Source of the DNA: Norana najaformis
Taxonomy: Eukaryota > Annelida > Clitellata > Crassiclitellata > Hormogastridae
Assembly: GCA_964023275.1 (NCBI GenBank)
Contig: OZ029929.1
Coordinates: 11,163,983 to 11,227,982 of the forward strand
DNA: 64,000 nt
Direction of reading: 5' to 3'
Numbering within the stretch: the first letter of the stretch is position 1; every line of letters starts with the position of its first letter. Position numbers and translations under genes: made by a program. Under the pieces are notes generated by a model. The model was not told where the DNA came from. It ran no database searches and saw only the letters and a program-made list of their open reading frames with translations. Below, one piece after another: positions 1 through 11,105 of the stretch.

Positions 1-757
1 TTGCAGGCGCTGAAGAAATCATGATATCACGATTCTTTTGAGATATATGATCTATTTTAATCTAATGAATTCTATAGCGCTGTTATCATGAAACATAAAG
101 CATCAAGCGGTGTTCGCTTGACATAGCTACAAATCGCGTGTAAACACTATGTACAGAACTGTAGAGAATTAAACTATACCAGTTTCCGGCATGATTCCGA
201 TGTAAGTAAGACACGCCCTCTGGTGATTCGCGCATAGGGTGGGACGAACGAACCCCACTCGACAGTAGGGGTCGCTGATTGAGGTACATTGAACGCAGCG
301 GAGTGGGAGAACACCTACATGCATAGGCAGAGAAACACGTTTTATGCAAACGGTCTGTTGTGGTCGTTTACGTGTAAAAACCCTACAGTCTGCATACAAG
401 TGAAGCCAGTGACACACTTAACATGCGCTACAAAAATGCCCAGATAAATCAGTGACGTGTAATTGGTAACGTCATCACTGTTGACGCCATAGACATCAGA
501 TGTAGGAGGACTCAGCTTTCGCATATGTTATCTATGACGTCGTTATACGGAGTTTAAAAAGTACACCTCTATTATATAATAAAGTCATGGACATCGTTGG
601 CATTGCTATTAATTAATAAAACATTATATTAACAATGCTTCTATCTTAGAAGTTCGTACCTATTATGTATTAAAACATGTCGTTGTCTAAAAATGCTTAA
701 TAGTATGCTAATTCTTTTATCGTAATCGTAATTCCAAGATTTCTACAGCGCCCAACG
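1..757. other. No gene recognised
   Basis: Only short overlapping reading frames of 60-87 codons on the - strand, with no recognisable motif and no splice context. A short fragment of SINE family A tail (TTCTACAGCGCCCAACGAAA) lies at about 736-757. I see nothing else. Confidence 0.5.
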
Positions 758-759
758 AA

Positions 760-957
760 ACAAAAATACACACGTACATGGCCTACATAAATCGTGTCGC
801 AATTATGCTGGTGGTCTATCGGTAATGCGTTTGGTCAATGATCACGGGGTAGCGGGATCGACTCCATGTAACGACTCTGAGCAATTTGTTTGCGCACACC
901 ATGCCTCTGTCACCTAGCAATATAAATTGGTCACGACGTAAGCTGGGAAGTAAACGG
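760..957 (+). repeat. tRNA-derived SINE head (unnamed)
   Basis: The stretch at about 795-860 reads as a degenerate tRNA gene: an A-box-like TGGTCTATCGG and a B-box-like GGGATCGACTCC about 45 bases downstream. The same segment occurs in inverted orientation at 19193-19390, next to the same family A repeat, so the two were copied or inserted together. A diverged third copy is at 35848-35990. Confidence 0.6.
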
Positions 958-1245
958 CAATCGTAATCGTAATTCCGAGATTTCTACAGCGCTCAACGAA
1001 AGCCACGTGACGGGGACCAGCTTATTCACAGGCGCTCAGTCAAAACAAAATCGATAGGTAAAAGGGTTCGGTTCCAGGTCAAGATCCAAAAGTCAGGCTG
1101 AGAGACAGCGTAGCAGCTACGGTGGGTGGTGTTTGGGGTTGGAGAGCAGAGAGAGAGAAAAGGAAGAAGGGGTGTCAGAATATGATCTGTGGAAGAGGAA
1201 TGTTTTATAGGCCTACCTTGGATGAATTGCAGAACGTGAAGTGCT
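958..1245 (-). repeat. SINE-like repeat family A, - strand copy
   Basis: Read on the - strand, the copy ends in GGCGCTGTAGAAATCTCGG followed by short (ATTACG)n-type repeats, the pattern of a retroposed 3' tail. Other copies are at 1610-1790, 18772-19190, 26975-27312, 51270-51612, 61905-62108 and 62130-62375. It has no open frame. The copy at 1610-1790 is in the opposite direction, so this is a head-to-head pair. Confidence 0.7.
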
Positions 1246-1609
1246 TTTAGAAGACCTGTTATCATGGTTGAAGTGCACCGCTGAATCTCGTCAGAGATTC
1301 CTATACCACTGGAAAATGCCCAACCTGAGACTTGTCTGCTCGCATTTATATAGCGCCTGAGCCGCCTGGTTGGCTAGGCAAATACTGGTCGACATAAGTG
1401 AAAGGCAATACGACCTGAGCCGCAGACACAGACCTCAGAATTATCACTGCATATAAAATTATATGTCTGTATAATTATGTATATATATGTATATATATAC
1501 TTATTTGGTAGATGTCACTCAGTGTAGCCTCTCGTTACTAAATTACTTCGTCCTCCAGACTCCTCTTCCTCAGATCATTTCCTGATTAGACCTACTCGCC
1601 TTCCCCTTG

Positions 1610-1790
1610 TCTCTGTTGCAGATCCAATTCTAAACGCCACCCACTGACTGACTGCCTGTCTGCCTCTTGGATCTTAACCTCGAACCGAATCCTTCTTGCC
1701 TATCGAATTTGTTTTGACTGAGCGCCTGTGAAGTAGCTGGTTTCTGCGGCTTAGCTTTCGTTGGGCGCTGTAGAAAACTCTAGTTTACGA
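1610..1790 (+). repeat. SINE-like repeat family A, + strand copy
   Basis: This copy carries the family A body (ACTGAGCGCCTGTGAA, then CTTTCGTTGGGCGCTGTAG). It faces the copy at 958-1245. The 360 bases between them are AT-rich sequence with no recognisable gene. Confidence 0.65.
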
Positions 1791-2122
1791 TCTACATTAA
1801 TTAATTTTAATAGTTATTGATGTGTTAGAAGTTTATATTGTGTAATTTGCTTTAAAGTTCAGACCATCTTTTACTACAAAGGCTTCACAAGTCTGACTCA
1901 AATGAATAAATATAATGAACTGTTAAATTTCTTGTTCATTCGCTAGGCGTAGCATCGCCGATGTAGATGTTTCGCAATTTGAAACTAGTTCGCCCCGACC
2001 CAAATAAGAAAACCATGTTATAACCCTGAAGGTCAGTGTAATATGAGAAAAAATCGAATAATGTTCGGTTGTTGGTCACGGATCTCGCTTCATTTTAGTT
2101 AAAACGCAGCAATCTTGACACT

Positions 2123-5100
2123 ATGGCATTCAATAAAATTCCAAAAACGCGGCGATCGAAAACGGTCGCAAAAGACGAAACTGATGGAGATGAGGTCGAT
2201 TCGAGCGGAATTCGATTGCCTCCCGTTCGAAGATACCCTTATATCGCTCGATACTCTGACGATCTTGGAGTTCCAGAGATTAATCGGGATTCGGGAGGAG
2301 ATGTAGATTCAGAGGCGGTTACTCGTCATACTTTGAGGAAATTTGACGAAGATAAGGATACACTCCATCAGTCAGAGGATGCAAAACATGACGATGTTAA
2401 ATACCTCCCGCGGGAATCGAAAACAAAAGTGGAGGAAGAATATTCGTACACTTACTGTGAAATGTTCTGGAGTCTGGTGGCAATCGGCAGTTACATCATC
2501 GACTTGGGAAGCGATGTTTTTGTTGCTTATATGTTCTATGTTAGTGGTGATTGGTGGTGGTTTGGGCTGACGGTGGGGTTTGCTGTGGCCTCGTCACTTA
2601 CAATAACTGTGGTGAGCCTAACTTGGTATAAGCAAGACCCGGAGCCAAAGCCTGGGGAGTCCAGATTCTCGCGTGCAGAATGGGTATTTCGAATTGTATT
2701 GCACGTTCTACAGTTGGGGCCAGTTGTCAGGTACGTTTGCTATTGACATCAATTCTTACCTCGCATAATCTTATAGTTGTGCCCGTAAATTTTCTTAGAA
2801 TGGATTAGGCTGAAGTTAGGTCAGTTTTAAATTTGAAATGCCTGGTAACAGTGGTCAGTTTAGGCAGCCACAATGCTCATAGATGACAAATGTCTTGTAA
2901 ATAGTGTTTAATTGAATTGACTTGAAGCTGTTTACTGATTCACCAATAGCAAGAAAGTACTAGAATAATACAAAAATAATATAAGTTGCAAATGTTTTCA
3001 GTTGCTGTTTTCATAAGGTCAGCCCTAATGAGTCAATGAACCCGCTAGGTGCAGGGCTGTCCCCTATATTAATGCACTCGCTGCAAATAAACCGATTCTC
3101 TTAACTTAATAAACTTTGTGGGCACTTTTTGTAGCAGTCAGACATAATTATTTTTTATTATTTCTGCATTTATTAAGCGCCGCTGTCTAGTGTCTAGACA
3201 TCAATCGAAGGCGCTGAGCAATTGTGAGTGAAGGACTTGCTCAAGGTCCCTTCACAGTAACCATCTCAGTTGAGGCTCGAACCCTTGCTCTCCCCGTTAC
3301 AAGCCGAGCGCTCTAACAAAATGGCTACTATGCCTCCACAAATGACTTTCTGTGTCTGGCCACGTTGCTTTTCCAGGTACACGGATACCATACGGTATGG
3401 TCTTCGGAGTCGACAAGCAGAAAAGCCCAAATCGCCACAGGATCGGTACTGGCACAACCAAAAGGCTTGCGAGGACACCGACGCTACCCTTCTCCGGCTG
3501 TTTGAGTGCTACCTGGAAGCGGCACCACAACTCACCCTTCAGCTCTACATTGTCATGGTTCATGGATTCTCAGAGACAACCTACTTTGGTCAGTTGCGTC
3601 TTCTGTTGGCCCCATTCTGGCTACTGATAGTGTCCGCTGTTAGCAGATATTACATGTGCTTTTAGAAATGTACTTATTTGGATTGTAGTTCTGCTGTTTG
3701 CTTTGATTGACCAGCTGGGTTTTAGTTTTACTTAAAAGCAGCCACTGACTGTTTACGATTTATTAAAATAGTTCTTGAATTTGATTAGATTAGATGTGGG
3801 TAAGTGAGCAAGTGATTGTGATTTGCCATCCTCTTTGGGTGATTCCTAGATCTGTAATAATTCAGCTTTCATTGCTAATTTTTGTGATAGGCTATCATGC
3901 GCAAAATAATTGTTTTGCAGTTATTTACTTTAACATTTAAGTTATTTTTACTCCAAGGAATAACATTCTCAAGAGATGTTTGTCTCCAGGTAAGGGTATG
4001 TGTTATTAATTTATTGATATTCGTGTTATTATTATTTCTTTTTAAGTTTTTATCTTGAGGTGCTGAGCACACAACAGTTCAGATGTGCAGAGCTAGTCTG
4101 CCAGATTTCATTTCTAGATTTGTTGTCTGTTTTTAAGGATTAGTAGTAAGTAGTAAGTAAATAAGTAAGACATTAATTTGTTAACACGCCATATGTCCAT
4201 CGGCTGAGCAAGGAATCGTAGGCATGGACGAGTCACTCCGGTCAGACAAGGACTGCCACTAGAAAGGCGTAAGCACAAGTCAAAGCTCTGAGTAACTCTG
4301 TTTGAAGGATTTAGGCTGGTCTTGAACACTTATTTTCCTAAGGACAAGTCAAGCATGTAACCAGTAGGCCTCCAAGGTATGCTGTTGGCTGTTGGGTTGC
4401 GAATCAGTACCAAACAAGAAACCTTCAGTGGAACAAGTCGTTTAGGAAAGGTGTGTTAATCATGGATGATGGCAAAAGTAAATAAAAGAATTGTTATCAT
4501 GGGTAGTGTTATATTTTAAATTATTTTTTGAATATTTTTGTTTTGGATATGATAATAATATTATAATTGTTTTCGATTCTAGCCGTTGGTCAGATCGTTT
4601 GCTGTGTGTCCTCATTGACCTCCATTGCCTGGGCTCTGACCTCCTACCACACTGCTCTTCGCTACTCTCTCATCGACAAGAACAACATGAGCAACGGAGC
4701 GATCGTCGTTATGTTCCTCTGGCGTCTTTGCTCGGTGACTGCTCGTGTGCTCGCCCTGGCTCTGTTTGCGTCGCACTTCCGTTTCTGGATTGCCACGGTG
4801 ATTGGGTTCCACGTTACCACGGTGTTTCTATGGATACTGTGTCAGCAGACCTCGTTCTGTAGGTCTCGAGCAACCGAGGTTTTGTTTGGAGTGGTTGTGG
4901 CTCTGCTTAATGCGTTCGACTACTTCAATCTTACTGAAGGACACACAAGACTTCGGTGGGTTTTGAATCATTTGTCTGTAGTTTAGATTGGCAGAGCAAG
5001 GTAAGGCTGTTACTGATTGATTGATTGATTGTTTGATTGATTGATTGTTTGATTGATTGATTGGTTCGTTCATTGATTTGTTCATTGATTCGTTCATTGA

Positions 5101-6042
5101 TTCATTTGATTGATTCAATCATTGATTCATTCGTTGATTGATTCGATCATTGATTCGTTCATTGATTGCTTGCTTGATGCTCTTTAAAGGTGTTACTGAC
5201 TTTTAAGATGCTCTTTACAGGTGTTACTGACTTTTAAGAAGCTCTTTGAATATGTCACTGCTTGCTCAAGTTCCCAACTCGGTTCAGTTATGATATTACT
5301 TATTTGGTGTAAGAATTTGACTGTTTAACCAACTGGTCACCTTGTCTCAATAATAACTTGTCTCCATAATAGCTTGTCTCCATAATAACTTGTCTCAATA
5401 GTAGCTTGTCTCCATAATAGCTTGTCTCCATAATAGCTTGTCTCCATAATAGCTTGTCTCCATAATAGCTTGTCTCCATAATAGCTTGTCTCCATAATAG
5501 CTTGTCTCCATAATAGCTTGTCTCCATAATAACTTGTCCCCATAACAACTTGTTTCCATAATAGCTTGTCTCCATAATAACTTGTCCCCATAATAACTTG
5601 TCTCCATAAACTTGTCTCCATAATAACTTTAGGAATTAAACTTAAGAAATAAAATTTAATGCACTTTAATCTGTTCGTGCATAGATCGGTCGGCTAATCA
5701 GTCACAAGACTGGATTACTTTTAATCTTCTTAGAATAAATTGATTTTTTGTTTCAGATACCTTTTATTTTACATTCTAATCTTCGTGGAGAACTTGACAA
5801 TGATGCTGACTTTCTTCTTCGCTGGTCCGTCGACCCCTCCGTCCTACCTCCATCCAGTCATGGCCACGATCCTGGCTTTGCACCTGGTTGCCATAGCGAT
5901 TCAGGTGCTGTATTACCTGAACTTCCATCCAAACAAGACCACAAAAGATGGAAGCAACCGGATCCGAGGATTCATATCCTGTTCTGAGCTGCTTCATGAG
6001 TGCTGCTCACAACCGGAAAAAACGCAAAACGGAGATCACTGA
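2123..6042 (+). CDS. XK-related (XKR) family membrane protein, 4 exons
   Basis: Exons 2123-2730, 3377-3588, 4583-4955 and 5757-6042 join with phases 2, 1 and 2 to give 492 aa ending in TGA. All junctions are GT-AG. The start has A at -3 and G at +4. Family evidence: a DLGSDVFVAYMF first membrane segment (about residues 114-138), then the signature RLFECYLEAAPQLTLQLYI encoded by exon 2, then the serine/tryptophan/arginine-rich core of exon 3 (SWRVLA-type FLWRLCSVTARVLALALF), FNLTEGHTR, and the EN motif FVENLTMML in exon 4. XKR proteins have about ten membrane segments; several act as caspase-activated phospholipid scramblases that expose phosphatidylserine, others (XK itself) partner with other membrane proteins. 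The 112-residue N-terminal tail is acidic and contains DEVD at residues 23-26 (2189-2200). Which XKR subtype it is cannot be told. Family call is near certain; exon ends are inferred from phase and homology. Confidence 0.93.
2189..2200 (+). other. Candidate caspase cleavage site DEVD-S in the XKR N-terminal tail
   Basis: Codons GAT GAG GTC GAT, followed by AGC-class serine codon TCG, encode DEVD-S at residues 23-27 of the XKR protein. This is the textbook caspase-3/7 consensus with a small P1' residue, and it lies in a tail predicted to be cytosolic. Cleavage itself is inference. Confidence 0.55.
3163..3320 (-). repeat. tRNA-derived SINE family C, - strand, ending just before XKR exon 2
   Basis: Read on the - strand it starts with a tRNA-like A box (TAGAGCGCTCGG) and B box (GGGTTCGAGCCTC), then GAGCAAGTCCTTNACTC and AATTGCTCAG, and ends GGCGCTTAATAAATGCAG. 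A + strand copy is at 48690-48872. The insertion lies about 55 bases before the exon 2 acceptor of the XKR gene. Confidence 0.75.
5016..5175 (+). repeat. (TTGA)n-type microsatellite in XKR intron 3
   Basis: About 160 bases of degenerate TTGA/TTCA/TTGT tetranucleotides. The long - strand reading frame across it (Asn/Gln/Ser-rich) is a repeat artefact. Confidence 0.85.
5337..5630 (+). repeat. 16-bp minisatellite in XKR intron 3
   Basis: About 18 copies of CTTGTCTCCATAATAG with single-base variants. Because 16 is not a multiple of 3 and the unit has few stops on the - strand, three - strand frames stay open with the same peptide; none is a gene. The array ends about 130 bases before the exon 4 acceptor. 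Confidence 0.9.
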
Positions 6043-9000
6043 TTGAATTAATTAATTAATTAAGGTATTCATTTGTGGGCGATACTTTTGGTTGTGCTCT
6101 CAAGTTGTGTTGATCATGTGGTTTAAGTCTGATCTGATATCAGGCTCAGTCAAGCGGGGAGGGTCAAAAGGGCTATTTGGCTCAGGCCTCGACCTCGAGA
6201 CCTGGGTCTGTTTCCAACAGGCTTTTGCAATGCGCTATAACTGGAACCTCAAAATCTAAGAGTAGCCAAGGCTTACCTCTGCCTCTAAATAAGCCCATCT
6301 GCTGGTCAGTGATTAGAGAACTTGAAGAGGTTCTCAGTGCACACTTGATTAGCACCATGGTCCTCCCTTGATTTATTACTTTTGTATTAGATTGGCACTA
6401 AAAAACTTGAAACGAGACAGTAAACAACATTAGAAATGAGTGTGTTTACTGTCTTGAAATGGTTCAAAAATTGGATCTGATGCGAAAAGCTCCGTAAACC
6501 AAACTTAAAACAATTTTATTTCCCACCAATAAATCAATTGATTGTATTTATGTACCACATGAATCAGTAATGAAATATATTTTTAAATGTCTCAGTGCCA
6601 GACAATAGCTGCATCATGGAGAACAGTAGTCACAGCTGGTCACATTACTCTGTAATTATGTAATTATTACATGTAACAGTATTATTCAGTGAATGTATCT
6701 GTAACTTGTTTTATCTTATTCACTTATTAACATTGCATTGAGGTCACGTTTACACCGTTTGCTATATGGGAACAGTAACTTCAGTATTGGTAATTCACTT
6801 TGTTATGCTTAAGTATTCCAATTAGGTCAGGTGAGATACATTAGCCGTGGATCTGTTGCATGACCCATTTTTTCAGTAGCCATCAGAGGCACATTCCTGG
6901 TTTGAAAGACGTCTTTGCCAAGTGCGACGTTACGGCAGCAATCCAACAATTAGTCGAATTTCTCTTACGAGTTTTGTGGCACGATGGCACTTTGTGATTT
7001 TCATTTTATGCACTGGTATCTGATCCTGTGATGCAGAGGTGAAAGGTGAAGATTGTCTGCCACTGTGCCTCTTCACACAAGACGTTTTATGTAGCTGAGT
7101 GTACTACCCACTATAGTGTCTTGTGTTAGCGGACATTATTTGTCGGTTTTACAGTTGCCACGTGTAGTAAGGAACGTATTTCACCAAATTTACTGTGAAA
7201 GACTATTTTGTGTGTTACTTAGATCTTTCCTTGAAGACGCAAACTTCTCATTTTCACTGATGCCATATGTGTATCACGAATGTATTTCACGACAGACGCT
7301 GTGCAAGCTCCTTTCATCTTTGACAGAAATCTTTTCTTAAACAAACATCTGTACTGCATGTCGGCTTGGTTCAAGCAAGTCCCCAAACAATTTTTGGTAG
7401 TTTAGTCACAATGGTTGACATAGTTTGACTCACCTCAATATTTTCCCCAAATTCCATAAATGAGGTCGGTGTTTCTTATTGAACGACATTTGTGACTTCA
7501 TTAACCCATTTATCTGCCCAGTAGGAGGGAGGAAGTATGGAAAAGCAGGGAGTTTATTTTTTCTTCATTTACTGAGGCAGGTTTATGCCAGAACAGCTTT
7601 TGTGACTTCACGTTACACTACGCCGTAAGTGTTCTACTTGACACTATTCTATGTGTCATGTTTACAGTGTGAAAGATATTGCCTCTTGAATAATGAAACA
7701 GATTTTGCCTCATGAGTAATGTAACAGATTTGACCTCATGAATAATGTAACAGATATTGGTTGAGCATTTAATCACAGTTTTCAGACATAGGTTAATATT
7801 TTTATTCAGAAAGAATTATGTATGCATATTGTTTGTTACTATCGGCGTCAGTATCTATCACTTATGACATTCGGAATTTTTACGATTCTCTTCAGAACAT
7901 TCTGTTTATATAAGTACTGTATGTTTTAATTTTTGTATATTGCTTTCATGACCACCTTTTTGTCATACTTTTTATGAGACAGATAGTCCTATTGGTTGGT
8001 TAGGTGAATGCTTGCCTTGTGCCATAGAGAAATTTATCATGCGTTTGCTTCACACCATAGAGTGTTGCATTGCATTTATGTAGTGGAACTATGTAAATTT
8101 AATAATGAAACTGTTCAAACCGCAAGTACAGTATTCCTAGAAGCATTGGCTTGGTGGATGATTGGTATAAAGAAACAGTTTCAATTGTATTTGATAGGCA
8201 GGTAAGCTGTGAGCTTTTATTGCCTATATCTCTCGATCCAACTGGGATGTCCGCCAGTGGGTACTGGTGGACCAGCTGTGGGCGCAGCGAAAGTGGGTCT
8301 CAGAGAACCCTTGGGACATTGACTGAATTTCCCCAGTGGCTCATCATGTTGGACTGCGGTTTTGTTTCATAGCATCCGTCGATTTTTTCCTGTGCATTAT
8401 GATAACGGCGCTATGATTACCTTTAGATGCGTTTGATTACTCGCATGTGATATTTATGAGCTATTGAGCCATATCAGGAGCAGCTGTTAATAGACATTTG
8501 TTTTTAGGAGTGTAGATCTGCCACTTGACTGTCTTGCTTTAAACATTGGAGACCCAGTTGGTGAAGTAAAGTGTTGGACTGAGATTTTCTGTGTGATTCT
8601 GTGGTGCAAACATTGACCCAACCCCAGCGCTTAACCTGGAGTTGGGGTCATTGACTTCAGTGCTGAGATCAAGCCACTTTGTCCAACCCCTAAACGAGTC
8701 CTAAACAGCCCAGGCTTCTGAGGCCGTTAAACTATAATACCTATGACCCACATGAAACTGTGGGCCCTGTGTAGGCCACAGTGGTTGTCTTGTATTGCAG
8801 GGCGTGTGTGGCAAGTTTGTGCACAGTTTTCTATAGAAACCGTAAAGCTACATAAGTAAGGGCAACATGTGTTAACATTCCACTATAGAAATTGATCAGA
8901 AGCATGTTCCTGAAGTTGAAGGCTCTGTTGGCTTAGGTGAAGTCACAACCACAGCAATTCAACAGCAGGATGCCTTTTTCTAACGTCCAAAATTGCATTC

Positions 9001-9536
9001 ATAAATAATCATTTACCAACCAATTAAGATGAATGGAAGACTGAGGGGGCTGCACTTGGAATGGTGTTTCAAGAACGAACCCAGTTTGCCTGAACTTGAC
9101 TGCGCCTGCCTGCAGTGTGTCAACATAACCAAACTGTTAGTCATATTGCCTCGACCAAGGAGTCCTAAGGACTTGATCCTGCATATTTATTGGGTGAAAT
9201 TCTTTACCATTTTGGTTGACTGCATATGGTCCCATAAGCTAGGACATATGACAATACTCCCATTTGGGCTTATTCTGATCTGCTTTTGTGAGATGATCTT
9301 TAAAAACCTATCAGTGACGTATCAGGTATCGATTTTTGCTGTAAATAATTATTTCTTGTTGAACTTTTTACTGAATTTTTAATATTGTTTTTGTGTATTG
9401 ACGTTTTTCATGTGGAGAAAGTGTTTAAGTGTGATAAATGAAGATCTGTTAATAAAGAAATTTGTTGTAAATGAAGCTGTGGCCTGTTTAATGTGAAGAT
9501 CTGAACACCCACCATTTTGCATCTTAGTTTATATCT
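6043..9536 (+). other. Downstream of XKR; possible 3' UTR, no other gene recognised
   Basis: AT-rich sequence with only short unrecognisable reading frames. Possible polyadenylation signals (AATAAA) occur near 6526 and 9453, so part of this may be 3' UTR of the XKR gene. A pair of near-complementary stretches at 8614-8650 (TGACCCAACCCCAG and CTGGAGTTGGGGTCA) could form a small hairpin. Confidence 0.4.
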
Positions 9537-9665
9537 TCATGTCACTTAGTTTATATCTTAGTTTATATCTTCATGTCATTTATGTCGTTTATATCTTCAT
9601 GTCATTTATGTCGTTTATATCTTCATGTCATTTATGTCGTTTATATCTTCATGTCATTTATTTCA
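9537..9665 (+). repeat. 26-bp tandem repeat, about 4-5 copies
   Basis: Copies of a unit built from TCATTTATGTCG and TTTATATCTTCATG are repeated almost exactly, degrading at the right end (TTTCATATATATC). It is unrelated to the 26-bp satellite at 28-35 kb. Confidence 0.85.
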
Positions 9666-11105
9666 TATATATCTTCTGGTGATTTATGCTTGGCAAAATT
9701 CATACTTTGCTGATGATTTGAGAATTCTGATTTGTTGTATTTGATTTTATTTCTGTTGCATCTGCAACAGTGCAACGGGTCTAGTATTGTATTGTATTTG
9801 TTAATTTATGAAGCACCTTTTTTGACTCTTGTTGTACATTCAGTTAAAGCAGTGATTATGCAGTTTATGTAAGATCTACGATGACCTATGACAGCCATGG
9901 CCTATCATGCTTATAATAATACTTTGCTTAGGATGTTAAGCCTGCCTAAAATACATTGCTGTCTAGTGATCACTAAATAAATTGTAGCCTGCAGTTTTCT
10001 TAGGCCACCTATGTAAAGGCAAATGCAAGAGGTGTAGACCTGTGGAACAGTTTAAATTATAGTGCTATCTTGGTGGAAACTATTGTAGCTTTTAAAAGGA
10101 AGATAAAAAGAATTGGCTTTGGTAGCATAAATTTTATTGTAATTTGCAGTGGTTCTGGCACAGGTGAAATCGAATCTGAATGACTTAAAGCCCTTGTTTT
10201 GTTGTGTTACATTGCGTTACTTTATGCTATCTCAAAATTTCTAAGTTACAAACAAACAGGCTGAACGAGGATACACTGTTGATGTAATTTTCAGAAGCAC
10301 CACGGTTGTGCAGGAAAATGTTCGTTTGCTATTCATTCGCTAGGGGCGCTTCACACACGCAAAGCAAGTTTATGGCCATTCTTGGATCTTATCCTTTCGT
10401 CTCACGTTGTGTTTCCCAGCTCGGCTTTCAAGCAGACGTCTGGACGGATGTAAGTTTTTTTTACATGTATTATGCCGGATGCAAATAAAGGCTAATCAAA
10501 AGTTTATGAGTAGCTGTACTGTGTTTAGGATTGAACAAACGCATATCGAATCGGTGAAGGGGAGCGATGGACGTACCCCTTTAAACTTAATTGGCTGATT
10601 CGCATTTTGCATAACTCCTGCATCTCAGACTCCACGGTCACTTCGCCTCTGCTTGCTTCAAACCTGATCCGCCCAGAGACTGTTTAAGAGTGTAATGTAA
10701 TCGGACAATGGGAAGCCTAGCTGATACCGGTTCCAGTTAGAGCATTAAGTTCACAAAAATGTTTACGTTCTCGCAGTAACATTATTTTGACGAATCAACA
10801 CATAACCAGTTATTAATAAGAGACATTTCGAGCTATAAATAATAGTAATGCGGCCCTCGCAGATTGTTTCTTGTTTTACAATTATATGTATCCGCTAAAT
10901 AAATTCGGGTAACGGGAGTTTTTTGTGTACGCCTCGCACATATTTAGCGCGTTGTATTAGGACGCCATGACATCAGACGAGAACCATTGTCAACTTAGGC
11001 AAAAGACGAAATAAACAATAAATATTTTTACACGCTTTATTTAATGATTTTTAGCTTCAGGTCCACATAGTCAAAATTAAGACAACTGTTTAACGAAAGT
11101 TCGAG
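9666..11105. other. Intergenic between XKR and GST omega
   Basis: No coding exon recognised. The final few hundred bases should include the promoter and 5' UTR of the GST gene. An in-frame TAA at 11091-11093 fixes the GST start codon at 11106. Confidence 0.4.

Noticed and set aside
5300..5621. Three overlapping - strand frames with repeats such as METSYYGDKLLWRQ
   Set aside because: 16-bp minisatellite read in three frames; no start context, lies in an XKR intron.
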